A stretch of 64,000 bases of DNA from Nocardia ninae NBRC 108245 (GTDB lineage: Bacteria; Actinomycetota; Actinomycetes; Mycobacteriales; Mycobacteriaceae): contig NZ_BJXA01000015.1 in assembly GCF_007990755.1 (NCBI RefSeq), forward strand, positions 62,001-126,000, given 5' to 3'. The notes beneath the pieces are model-generated. The model was not told the DNA's origin. It saw only the letters and a list, made by a program, of their open reading frames with translations, and ran no database searches. The position numbers were made by a program, and so were the translations under genes. The stretch's first letter is position 1; each line of letters opens with the position of its first letter. This document shows positions 24,604 through 32,129 of this stretch, one piece after another.

Positions 24604-24627
24604 CCGTCCCCGGACGCGCGGGGACGG
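24604..24627. terminator. GC hairpin after the small membrane-protein gene
   Basis: CCGTCCCC and GGGGACGG form an 8-bp stem with an 8-nt loop. It lies 62 nt after the stop at 24542 and just at the edge of the transposase remnant, so it might instead belong to the element. Confidence 0.35.
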
Positions 24628-24841
24628 CTCACTGCGCTCCCTGAAACGACGCCTGTCCAACGTCGTCTACAGCCGGATGCTCGCCGATGCACACCGCAAC
24701 GAGAAGGCAAGTCCGGGAGGGCAATCGGGGGCGCATTTTGACTCCTGCGCGACCGGCTCGACCCCGTATGCCGATCCTTCGGACAAGCCACAACCCGGAC
24801 CCGCCATCCACCAGCTTATCGAACTATCAACTGCTACTTGA
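24611..24841 (+). pseudogene. C-terminal remnant of an IS110-type transposase
   Basis: In the frame ending TGA at 24839-24841 the sequence reads SLKRRLSNVVYSRMLADAH, then SPGGQSGAH, STPYADPSDKPQPGP. This is the layout of the C-terminal end of IS110/IS1111-like transposases (..LKRR.S.VVYR.L..D.., ..GPGGH.GA.., ..TP..D.SDK.LPGPA). The frame is open for about 70 codons but has no start and no catalytic DEDD region. The rest of the element is gone. Confidence 0.65.
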
Positions 24842-24895
24842 CACTAAAGACCTCCGATTCCGCTAACTGTCAAGCCGCAGCGGAGGTCGTTGGCG

Positions 24896-25285
24896 TTGTG
24901 GGTGGTTGGCCGAATGCTTCTGTTGGGTCGCAGTTTTGGCGGGTTTGCAAAAACGATCGTCTGGCTGCCGTCGGCTGGATCTGGGCCACCACCATGGTCG
25001 TTCAACCCGGGCGTGCTCGGCGGCATTATCGAAGCCGCCGCGACCACGTCGATCGTCATGCTCCGGCGGGCCGGTACCGCGACATGGTTGGGTACCGGCT
25101 ATTTCGTCGACGGTGCTGTGCCGACTGCCGTGGTGTTGCTTTGGTACCTGCTCCTGCTCGCGGGCAGTGTGCTGCTGATTCGGGTATGGCTCGGCCGGCC
25201 GGGCTTCGACGATCGGCATCGCCTTGCCCGCTATGCGGGTGCATTGGCGGCCTATTACAGCTACGAAATCCTGATCTTTTCATGA
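24896..25285 (+). CDS. Small hypothetical membrane protein
   Basis: 129 aa from TTG 24896, chosen because GGAGG (24882-24886) lies 9 nt upstream. ATG 24914 is an alternative. Two to three hydrophobic segments: VLGGIIEAAATTSIVML near 40-56, AVPTAVVLLWYLLLLAGSVLLIRVWLG near 74-100 and a C-terminal ALAAYYSYEILIF. I recognise no family. It begins directly after the IS110 remnant and ends 46 bp before a lipoprotein gene in the same direction. Confidence 0.45.
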   Translation: MWVVGRMLLLGRSFGGFAKTIVWLPSAGSGPPPWSFNPGVLGGIIEAAATTSIVMLRRAGTATWLGTGYFVDGAVPTAVVLLWYLLLLAGSVLLIRVWLGRPGFDDRHRLARYAGALAAYYSYEILIFS

Positions 25286-25331
25286 TCTTCCAGCCTCGTA
25301 TGTAGGTCAACGAGGTCGTAGGGTCCCCCCG

Positions 25332-26315
25332 GTGAGGAACATCGTCGCTGCCATCGTGATCGGGCTGTCGTGTGTAGTCACCGTGTCGTCGTGCTCGTCT
25401 GCGGACCTATCCGAGCGGACCCCAGCCAAGGAGGTCCCACTCGAGGGGGTCGATGCGATCCTCGCCGAACGTGAGAGCCTGCGCTCGCTGGATCCGTGCG
25501 GCTATTTCGACGACGCGGCGATACACCGGATCGGGACGCCCGACGCCATCGAGATCGATAATTCGTTCGACACCTGCATGGTGACCTTCCGGCCCCCGCA
25601 CGATCTGGCCTCGATCTCAGTCAGCATAGGTGGACTCACCGAGGCCGATCTAGGGCAGGGGCCTCTGCTGCACACGCCACAACACCAGATCGGTGACACC
25701 ACGGTGCGGACCTTCTCCGTAGACCGGTTGTCTTGCAACGCAATTGTCCCTGTCAATGATTACTGGAGCATCGCGATCGGCGCGCTCGCCGCCGCTGGGC
25801 GCGAAGGCCGACCACGGGACCAGTGCGCTGCAGCGCTGGAGCTCGCCACCGCGATCGTCCCACGTCGGCTCGATCGTCCTTTACGCGTGAATTCCCCACA
25901 CACTCACCGGAACTCGCGACTCGCCGCCCTCGACCCATGCAAGGTGCTCGACACGCTCGGGCAAGGACACCACCCGTATCGGGTCAACGATACTTCGCCA
26001 TGGAATTGCAGCTTCGAACTCGACAACAACGACGATGGGATCCTCCAGCACATCGACCTCCACTTCGCCGAGCCCGGTGAGGTGGCAGACGCTACGGTCA
26101 CCGGCACCACGATCGGAGGTCTTCGAGCCCGCGAGTACTACCTCTCCGCAGAAGCCTCGCCGCTGAAGCGGAGCAGATGCCGGATCGCGATCTGGACCCC
26201 GGTCGACGAGCGCATCGGACATTCCGAATCCATCACCATCTCCACCGACGAATGTGCCGCCGGGCGCGCCGTCGGCGAAGAGATTGTCCGGCTCTTCAAC
26301 CAGCTCCCGCGCTGA
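25332..26315 (+). CDS. DUF3558-like lipoprotein with internal duplication
   Basis: 327 aa from GTG 25332. The signal peptide ends in a lipobox (VTVSSC, Cys21), so the protein is lipid-anchored outside the membrane. The mature part holds two similar units, each opening with a LDPC motif (SLDPCGYFD near 54-62 and ALDPCKVLD near 197-205). Each is followed by a beta-rich region with a second cysteine (TCMVTF, NCSFEL) and a C-terminal cysteine (DQCAAA, DECAAGRA). This is the DUF3558 pattern of mycolata lipoproteins, here present twice. Function unknown. Confidence 0.75.
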   Translation: MRNIVAAIVIGLSCVVTVSSCSSADLSERTPAKEVPLEGVDAILAERESLRSLDPCGYFDDAAIHRIGTPDAIEIDNSFDTCMVTFRPPHDLASISVSIGGLTEADLGQGPLLHTPQHQIGDTTVRTFSVDRLSCNAIVPVNDYWSIAIGALAAAGREGRPRDQCAAALELATAIVPRRLDRPLRVNSPHTHRNSRLAALDPCKVLDTLGQGHHPYRVNDTSPWNCSFELDNNDDGILQHIDLHFAEPGEVADATVTGTTIGGLRAREYYLSAEASPLKRSRCRIAIWTPVDERIGHSESITISTDECAAGRAVGEEIVRLFNQLPR

Positions 26316-26627
26316 CCACCCCCGAACAACAGCACGGCGTCGAACTTCGGTCTATTGACGCATCGCCAGGACAACGCGAGTACGAACAGCACACCCCCGA
26401 ACTCGAGATGTCGTAAGGCGTGGCTCAGCTGGTCGTCACCAACCCCAGCCAGAAGGTCCATCCTCAATTCGGCCATGTGCGCGCGTTGCCGATGCTGGGA
26501 TTGATCTCGGCCCGTTGCTCTTTCACGGACCTGCGCTGACCGCTCCGACCGCGCGGGTCGCGGCAGATGCGGGACCGGTTTTCTCGAGCGTCGCGGCGAT
26601 GGCAGCGATCTGGCGTCAGCGGTGGAT
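26316..26627. other. Intergenic region between convergent genes, repeat-family motifs
   Basis: No gene seen. It contains GTGCGCGCGTTGCCGATGC near 26477 and GCGCGGGTCGCGGCAGATGCGG near 26550-26575, both resembling modules at 7550-7600, 39080 and 41763. Confidence 0.5.
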
Positions 26628-27095
26628 CTACCGATAAGTCAACCAGCGTGCTGTGCTGGGCAGGAACGTCAACATGAGCATCACGATGTTCAATACGATG
26701 CCGACGGCCGATACCGCGTCGAGATCCGTATTCACCGTGATCGTGTTGCTCTCGGCACTGGTGATGATCATCGACTGGACAACGGTACCCACGCCACCCA
26801 CCCCGAGCAGGACACGGGCGATCTTCTTGCGGATGAGCATCAGGATACCGCCGATCAGCAGCAGTATCGCGGACGCCGCCACCACGATAAGCCGCAGTTG
26901 GAGTATGGCGAAGGACCAGCCGTACTCGAATGGGGGAGTGAAGATCGGGATCGCGAAAAATACGATGAGTCCGAACAATCCGAACGCTTCGCGCAGGGCA
27001 CCGAGCACCGCGAGGATGCCGGCGATGATCGCGGCGACACTGCTTGAGGGTGGCTGCGATTGTGGTTGTGCTGGGTGCTGTGAGGTTCTGTCCAA
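26628..27095 (-). CDS. Hypothetical membrane protein
   Basis: 155 aa from TTG 27095. The start is supported by AAGGA 7 nt upstream. After a Pro/Gln/Ser-rich cytoplasmic lead (residues 1-19) come four hydrophobic segments: VAAIIAGILAVLGALREAFGLFGLIVFFAIPIF near 20-52, LIVVAASAILLLIGGILMLI near 69-88, IARVLLGVGGVGTVVQSMII near 92-111 and AVGIVLNIVMLMLTFLP. The layout is common in Nocardia/Rhodococcus proteins of unknown role. It is a single gene. Confidence 0.65.
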   Translation of the reverse strand: MDRTSQHPAQPQSQPPSSSVAAIIAGILAVLGALREAFGLFGLIVFFAIPIFTPPFEYGWSFAILQLRLIVVAASAILLLIGGILMLIRKKIARVLLGVGGVGTVVQSMIITSAESNTITVNTDLDAVSAVGIVLNIVMLMLTFLPSTARWLTYR

Positions 27096-27382
27096 CAGAA
27101 TGTCCTTACCGGTCTGGTCTTAAGAATGTCGACGGGTAATCTCGCTGCCGTCTCTGCGGCGAACGCCGGAGTCCAAGGCCACATTTGACGTTGAGGAGCT
27201 CTCGAGGCGGCCCGCCTCCTGAGTCCTGGCGTTCGCCGGGACGACGGAGTTTTGTTTTACGATGCGTCAGAGGCCGCGGCTTGGTTTGGTGCCTGATCCA
27301 GGGGCGGGAGCTGACGCGGGATCAGGCGAGTCGATTTGACTCGGCGGCTTCGGCGCCCACGCGGTGGTAGCCGAGACGATCG

Positions 27383-27679
27383 TCAGGCGTCGGCGATACC
27401 CGGTGCTCGGGGGCGTGGGCGGCCCGCGGTGTCAGGATTGCTCTGGCGCAGGAAAGACCCGCGCCGCCGCTGCTGCGCCGAGGACGGCGAGCCGGTGCGG
27501 GTGAGCGGTAACGGTATCCGGCGGGTCGTCTGGATGGACGCCAGCGCCATGAACAGCGAGGTGGCGACGACTCCGACCAGCGCGAAGGACAGCGGCCGAT
27601 CGGGCAGCGCGAACAGGGCCAACGCGGGCAGGACAGCTGCGAAAACCGCAAAAGCCAGCAACTGGGCCCGAGTGAACAT
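27383..27679 (-). CDS. Small hypothetical membrane protein
   Basis: 98 aa. Two hydrophobic segments (LLAFAVFAAVLPALALFAL near 7-25 and PLSFALVGVVATSLFMALASI near 29-49) are followed by a basic, low-complexity tail. MFTRAQLLAF is a plausible N-terminus, but no Shine-Dalgarno sequence is obvious. No family recognised. Confidence 0.5.
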   Translation of the reverse strand: MFTRAQLLAFAVFAAVLPALALFALPDRPLSFALVGVVATSLFMALASIQTTRRIPLPLTRTGSPSSAQQRRRGSFLRQSNPDTAGRPRPRAPGIADA

Positions 27680-28078
27680 GCCATGAGCCTACCGCGCCAC
27701 TCAGGCAGGCCTGAGCCTAGGACACCTTGCCGGGCGTCGAAGATGAAGGGAGCCGGAAAGTGTTCTCTTACTTAGCTTTCAGATACATTCTCGCTGCCCG
27801 ATATGTGTCTCTATCCCACGCGGGATAGAGACATGCCGTGCTCACGTCGGACATCACGGGCGGCCGTTGTCGTCGTCACCTCAACCGATTGGACGCAGCC
27901 GAAGCACGCGCATCGGCAGATCCGGACGTTCCCTGAGTCTTCGGCCGACCGCTTGGTCATGTTCGGTCGAACGCTCGCTCGTCGGCAATATCGTGCGTTC
28001 ACGAGATCGTCTGGACGCCGACAGGAACGCGCGCCACGCGCATTATCGGACGTTCGTGGTACGTGGACGCGAGTGCGG
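27680..28078. other. Intergenic region, repeat-family motifs
   Basis: An AT-richer stretch lies near 27760-27800. A repeat-family segment at about 27909-28010 contains CATCGGCAGATCCGGACGTTCC and TCGTGCGTTCACG. No gene was seen. Confidence 0.45.
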
Positions 28079-28204
28079 TCACACGTCCCAGGTGACCGGG
28101 AGGCTCTTCACGCCGTAGATGTCCGCGTTTTCCGGGCGTAGGGCGACCTGCTCGGCGGGTACGGCCAGGCACAGTGTGCGGAATTTGTTGATCAGGATCG
28201 GGAC
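28079..28204 (-). pseudogene. Detached C-terminal tail of a cytochrome P450
   Basis: About 125 bp encode the last 41 residues of a P450, ending GVKSLPVTWDV. They are nearly identical in protein and DNA to the end of the intact P450 at 34169-34294. Similarity stops abruptly upstream of about 28204, so heme-binding and substrate regions are missing. It is in the same orientation as the intact gene 6 kb away. Confidence 0.85.
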
Positions 28205-28309
28205 CACCCGAACCGGCAACGGACTACGCATCACCCCCACCGCGATGCTGCGCAACTGAACACAGCACCAGCGCGGCACCTCGCCTGTCCGACTCGAGGG
28301 TCACCGGAT

Positions 28310-28509
28310 GGAGGTCGGGGTCGCAGCGGCGCGATCGATTGTGCCGCCTCGAGTCTCTGCCGCGGCTGATGATTGTCCAGAGTTGGGCGTTGGATGGCGG
28401 CGACCGCGAGGTCGAGGTCTTCCTGCAGGTCCCGATTGCGCCGGCGAAGCTATGCCTCGGTGTCCCTTGCGCTGATGCCATCATCAGTTGCGAGGGTCGG
28501 TGACCGGCG
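28310..28509 (-). pseudogene. Decayed fragment resembling an integrase-associated helper protein
   Basis: One frame reads RRSPTLATDDGISARDTEA, a stop (TAG at 28452-28450), then LRRRNRDLQEDLDLAVAAIQ and DNHQPRQRLEAAQSI. The LRRRNRDL.DDL..A...I..L..DN..LR..LE pattern is that of coiled-coil helper proteins beside tyrosine recombinases in Tn554-like actinobacterial elements (DUF6262-type). The in-frame stop and missing ends show decay. Family assignment is by recall of pattern. Confidence 0.5.
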
Positions 28510-28534
28510 TTGCACGGCACCGACCTTTGCGCGC

Positions 28535-29062
28535 TCATCCGTCCGGCATCAACACGGTGGATACGATCCGCCGGGTCCGCCCTGGCGCAGCTTCGTTGGC
28601 GGCGAACCGGGTCAGCAGTTCGCCCAGCGCGGTGACGAACTCGGTGAATCCCTCATCGGAGAGCAACACCGCGGTTTGACGGAACGCGATGCCGTCGCGC
28701 TCGGGCGCGATCTCTTCGCGGGACAGATAGCGGTCCAGGTCGCCGGCCAATCCCGCGACGAACACGGTGAACATCGTTCGAAGCTGGTCGGGATCCACAC
28801 CCCCTTCGCCCGCATCGCTTGCGCCGGAGCCGATCGCGTACGTGCGTTCCACCGTGCCGCGAATGCGACGTTCGCCCACGACGGTGAGTACACCGGCCTC
28901 TACCAGCACGCCGACATGGCGATACAGGGTTGTCGCCGCGACGTCGGGTAGCTGCTCGGCCAGCTGAGCCGTGGTGAGCGTGCGCCCGATCAGCGCCTGC
29001 ACGATCCGCCACCGCACCGGTTGATGCAGCAGTTCGGCCAGCGAAGGGCGAGACGAAGGCAT
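28535..29062 (-). CDS. ArsR-like winged-helix transcriptional regulator
   Basis: 175 aa from ATG 29062, with GGGAG 8 nt upstream; ATG 29068 is an alternative. The N-terminal winged helix reads SLAELLHQPVRWRIVQALIGRTLTTAQLAEQLPDVAATTLYRHVGVLVEAGVLTVV (residues 6-61), followed by a wing with RRIRGTVERTY. This ArsR/HTH_20 form carries a longer C-terminal helical domain that resembles activators or repressors of adjacent single genes. It is divergent from the gene at 29129, with an AT-rich 66-bp region between (GGTAATAATACTGG), so it probably controls that gene. Confidence 0.8.
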   Translation of the reverse strand: MPSSRPSLAELLHQPVRWRIVQALIGRTLTTAQLAEQLPDVAATTLYRHVGVLVEAGVLTVVGERRIRGTVERTYAIGSGASDAGEGGVDPDQLRTMFTVFVAGLAGDLDRYLSREEIAPERDGIAFRQTAVLLSDEGFTEFVTALGELLTRFAANEAAPGRTRRIVSTVLMPDG

Positions 29063-29128
29063 TGCCATTACTCCCAAATGTGGTAATAATACTGGTATCG
29101 GAAACATTCTAGGTCGGCTGGAGGAAAA

Positions 29129-29521
29129 GTGGCTGCAGTGTATGTGGACCAAGAGGCAGTACGGATCGAGCTGGGGTGGTGGGAGCGCCTTTTCGCCGGT
29201 CAGCGCAAGCGGCTGGTCGTTCCGGTCGCATCAATAGTCGAGGCTGAGCGTGTCGATCGACCGACCAAATTTTCCGCTACACCGGGCGCTCGCTCCGGTC
29301 TGGTGGTTACCGGCGTCGTGAAGGTCGGACGCTGGGGGATCGGGACAGGCACGTCGTTGTTCGTGAGCGTGCGCCGGTCGGTTCCCGCGCTCCGGTTGGC
29401 TATCGACAAGCCGACTGCCGAGCAGTTGGGGTTCGACGTCATCCTCGTCAGTACCCCGGAGGTCGACCGACTCGTCGGCTCGCTCACCAACGGTTCCGTG
29501 ACCGGCGCGGTCCGCGGATAG
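29129..29521 (+). CDS. Hypothetical protein, PH-like fold possible
   Basis: 130 aa from GTG 29129 with GGAGG AAAA spacing. It is soluble, rich in beta-prone segments: VRIELGWWERLFAG, RLVVPVASIVEAERV, LVVTGVVKVGRWGIG, SLFVSVRRSVPALRLAI, FDVILVSTPEVDRLVGSL. This succession resembles bacterial PH-domain proteins, but I cannot confirm it. It is divergent from the ArsR-like regulator and likely its target. Confidence 0.6.
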   Translation: MAAVYVDQEAVRIELGWWERLFAGQRKRLVVPVASIVEAERVDRPTKFSATPGARSGLVVTGVVKVGRWGIGTGTSLFVSVRRSVPALRLAIDKPTAEQLGFDVILVSTPEVDRLVGSLTNGSVTGAVRG

Positions 29522-29582
29522 TCACGAGCGGGTGCGAGTGTCGGTCGGCGGGGGTAGGCCACGTCGCACCCGTACCCGCACA

Positions 29583-30087
29583 TCAGGACAAGTGCAGGCT
29601 GTCCGGTGCGGTAGCGAATTCCGAACTGGTCCGCACCTCGGGCAGGCACGCTTCGATCGCCGCACGGTCATGGTCGAGCCGATCGCCCAGCCCGTCGATT
29701 TCGACTAGGTGCCCGCCCCCGCCCGCCGCAAGATCGGCGACACCATCGGCGGTTACACACCCCGGCAGCGGGCTCCTCGACTACTTCGCGCGGAAGGCCG
29801 ATGCTTTCCAGCAAGCGGCGACGGAAATCGGCGCCACGGGCCCCGCCGCCGACTAAGTGGAGTGCACGCCGCCACCACCAGCCCACGTACAGCTCTCGCC
29901 ACCGCGGGTCTGCTGATCCTGGCCAGGTCGTTGCTGCTACCACGTCGCCGAGATTCCCGCTCCCACCCTGACCGCGAGCAGGTAACGGCTCATGCCCGGC
30001 CGCAGGCAGCCGGGCGGCTTCGTGCGTCACCGCGTGCCACAACAGAGAGTGCGTTCCACGCTGACGCAGCATGGACCAGTCGATCAC
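29583..30087 (-). pseudogene. Frameshifted gene of unknown function
   Basis: Starting at GTG 30087 the frame reads a convincing protein to about 29758 (..WHAVTHEAARLPAAG.., ..GWWWRRALHLVGGG.., RLLESIGLPREVVEEPAAG). It then turns into a low-quality Arg-rich frame. The next frame continues sensibly as VTADGVADLAAGGGGHLVEI, LDHDRAAIEACLPEVR and SSEFATAPDSLHLS to TGA at 29583. One frameshift near 29755-29762 joins them into about 168 aa. It may be a true frameshift or a sequencing error. The family is not recognised. Confidence 0.5.
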
Positions 30088-30110
30088 TGCACGTGCCCGC
30101 AGGTTCTGCG

Positions 30111-30141
30111 AATAATCACGACAGGAGGTGTCGTGATTATT
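30111..30141. promoter_or_regulatory. Perfect 13-bp inverted repeat between divergent genes
   Basis: AATAATCACGACA and TGTCGTGATTATT flank a 5-nt spacer (GGAGG). It lies between the frameshifted gene (start 30087) and the VOC gene (start 30203). Symmetry and AT-rich ends indicate an operator; it could also fold as an RNA hairpin. Confidence 0.65.
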
Positions 30142-30202
30142 TGAAAGGCTGTCTCGGCGACCGTCGGAGAGCCCGATCGGTCACGTCGCGAAGGAGCGTC
30201 AC

Positions 30203-30625
30203 GTGAGTTCTGGAGTCAATCCGTGCATCGTGTTCAACGGCAATGCACGGCAAGCGATGGAGTTCTATCGGGAGGTCTTCGGCGGTGAGTTGGTGGTCGG
30301 AACGGCCGCGGACTTCGGCTCACCGGAATCGCCCAACGCCGACAACGTCATGCACGCCCGACTCGACACGCAGGCGGGTTACACGCTGATGGGATGGGAC
30401 TTCCCGGAAGACCGGCTCGGCCACCCGCCCTATCAGCCAGGTAACAACGTGGCGGTCTTCATCGGTGGCGACGACGACGAACTTCGCGGCTACTTCGAGA
30501 AGCTATCGGTCGGCGGCACTGTAACGCTGTCACTCGAACAGCAGGTGTGGGGCGACGAGGCGGGCTCGCTCGTGGACAAATTCGGAATCAGCTGGATGTT
30601 CAACATCGCGGCTCAGCAGCACTGA
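30203..30625 (+). CDS. VOC-family protein, PhnB-like
   Basis: 140 aa from GTG 30203 with AAGGAG 6 nt upstream. NPCIVFNGNARQAMEFYREVFGGEL near 6-30 and GWDFPEDRLGHPPYQPGNNVAVFIGGDD near 72-99 are typical of PhnB/3-demethylubiquinone-methyltransferase-like members of the vicinal-oxygen-chelate superfamily, which often bind a metal or act in resistance to small molecules. The end, WGDEAGSLVDKFGISWMFNI, is diagnostic. The 31-bp inverted repeat upstream points to repressor control. Confidence 0.85.
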   Translation: MSSGVNPCIVFNGNARQAMEFYREVFGGELVVGTAADFGSPESPNADNVMHARLDTQAGYTLMGWDFPEDRLGHPPYQPGNNVAVFIGGDDDELRGYFEKLSVGGTVTLSLEQQVWGDEAGSLVDKFGISWMFNIAAQQH

Positions 30626-30736
30626 TCAAGAACCGAGTAGCTGCGCTGAACACGACGACTCGAACGCCCGGCTGCACCGGGTCGGGCAGCATCCGTCTGG
30701 CTTTCCGGGAGACGGCGGAGCGAGGGTACGCGCGCG

Positions 30737-30830
30737 CTCATCGGCAAGAGCGACCGTTGAGAAGGTGTGCCAGCCAACCATTCTGGACCACTGACCAACG
30801 CGCGACATGCGGCAATGCAGTGCGTCGGCA
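30737..30830 (+). repeat. Dispersed intergenic repeat, divergent copy
   Basis: CTCATCGGCA opening, CTGGACCACTGACCAACGCGCG and CATGCGGCAATGCAGTGCGT modules occur in the same order as in copies A and B, but with many differences between them. Confidence 0.5.
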
Positions 30831-30843
30831 CCGCCCCAGCGGG

Positions 30844-31704
30844 TTACGGGAATCGCTTTGCGATCGCCGCTGTGATCGCGTCCGGTGCATGTTCCTGAAT
30901 GAAGTGCCGGGCGTGTGGCAGCTCGACCATGTCGAGATCGGTGAAGGCGGCCCGCATCCGCGGGACGCAGTCGTTCGGACGGAACACCATGTCCCGCATG
31001 CCCCACACCAGCAGCGTTGGCTTGTCGCCGAGCAGGACGGGCACGTCTCGGGCGAGTTGCTCCAGCAGCGGGCGCGCGGCACGAATTTGTTTGGGCATCA
31101 TGGCAAGTCCGCGCCGGGCTTCGACAGTGGGTTGCACCGCGCGGTAGTGCTCGGCCTCGGCCGCGGTGAGTGTGCGACCCAGCTCTGCGAGCAGGACGCG
31201 CTCGACGAGGAAATTCTGTTCCAGTATCCGCCGCTGCATCGGACGGCTGCTCATGATCGCGCTGAAAGCCCGATTAAACATCGCTTCGATCGGCCAGAAC
31301 ACGGTGTTGCCCAGCACGATTCCCCGCACCCGGTCCGCGCGGGCGGTGACCGCGCCCAGACCGATGGGTCCGCCCCAATCGTGTCCCATCACAACGAAGT
31401 CGTCGAGTTGCAGGTGATCGATCAGCTCGCCGAGGACCGTGGTGTGCTCCGCGATGGTGTAGCCGAAACGCGCAGGGCGTTCGGACAATCCGAAACCCAG
31501 GTAGTCGACGGCGATGCACCGGTACTGATCGCGCAGGTCCTTCACGATGTTGCGGTAGAGGAAACTCCACGCCGGAGCACCGTGACAGAACAGTATGGCC
31601 GGTCCGGTGCCCTCATCGATGTAGTGAACCCGGCCGGCAGGCGAGTCGAACCAACGCGACTCGAATGGGTACAGATCCCCGTCGGGAACAAAGTCGATCA
31701 ACAT
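30844..31704 (-). CDS. Haloalkane-dehalogenase homologue (DmbC/Rv1833c-like) lacking the halide-binding Asn
   Basis: 286 aa. Close in layout to the mycobacterial Rv1833c/DmbC group: PDGDLYPFESRWFDSPAGRVHYIDEG at the start, nucleophile elbow MGHDWGGPIG (Asp near 108 followed by the conserved Trp), LGNTVFWPIEAMF with the cap Trp, WGMRDMVFRP and HARHFIQ with the catalytic His. Dehalogenases read HGNP at the oxyanion loop, where Asn helps bind the released halide. Here the sequence is HGAP (CHGAPAWSFLYR, Ala near 43). It may therefore be a weakened dehalogenase or another hydrolase. Confidence 0.85.
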   Translation of the reverse strand: MLIDFVPDGDLYPFESRWFDSPAGRVHYIDEGTGPAILFCHGAPAWSFLYRNIVKDLRDQYRCIAVDYLGFGLSERPARFGYTIAEHTTVLGELIDHLQLDDFVVMGHDWGGPIGLGAVTARADRVRGIVLGNTVFWPIEAMFNRAFSAIMSSRPMQRRILEQNFLVERVLLAELGRTLTAAEAEHYRAVQPTVEARRGLAMMPKQIRAARPLLEQLARDVPVLLGDKPTLLVWGMRDMVFRPNDCVPRMRAAFTDLDMVELPHARHFIQEHAPDAITAAIAKRFP

Positions 31705-32129
31705 CAGGCCCCTCCCTCTCGGGCGAGGCTACATGTGGTCCACCCGGGCGCGGTAGACCCACCAACAACACCATTGAACAAGCCGGCAGTTCCGGACGCG
31801 GTTCCGACGAGTTCCATAGTGCAACTATCTGATGGCCCGCCGATCTTCTACATTGCTGAGACATTGTTTCGTTGCCACCGCATACCGCCTGGCGGTGCGC
31901 ATCTTGACGCCGTTGCCGCCGAACTCGATGGCCGCCCACGCCTGCATAAACTGCTCGCGGCCTGATCGACACGACCACGTATTGCACGGGCAGGTAGCGC
32001 GCTACGCGAGGCAGCCGCATCCGGACAGCCAGCACCGGTCCAACTGGCCTTGGCCCGGCGCGCCCTCGTAGCCGTCGTGGCGGTCACGGCGTTCTGGAAC
32101 AACCAAGATCGCGAAACCGGGTTTAAGTG
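31705..32129. other. Intergenic region with no assigned gene
   Basis: A plus-strand frame near 31995-32139 reads ARAGSALREAA...LALARRALVAVVAVTAFWNNQD before a stop. It may be a small remnant of a mobile-element protein, but I could not assign it. CGGCAGTTCCGGACG near 31789 is a repeat-family motif. Confidence 0.35.
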
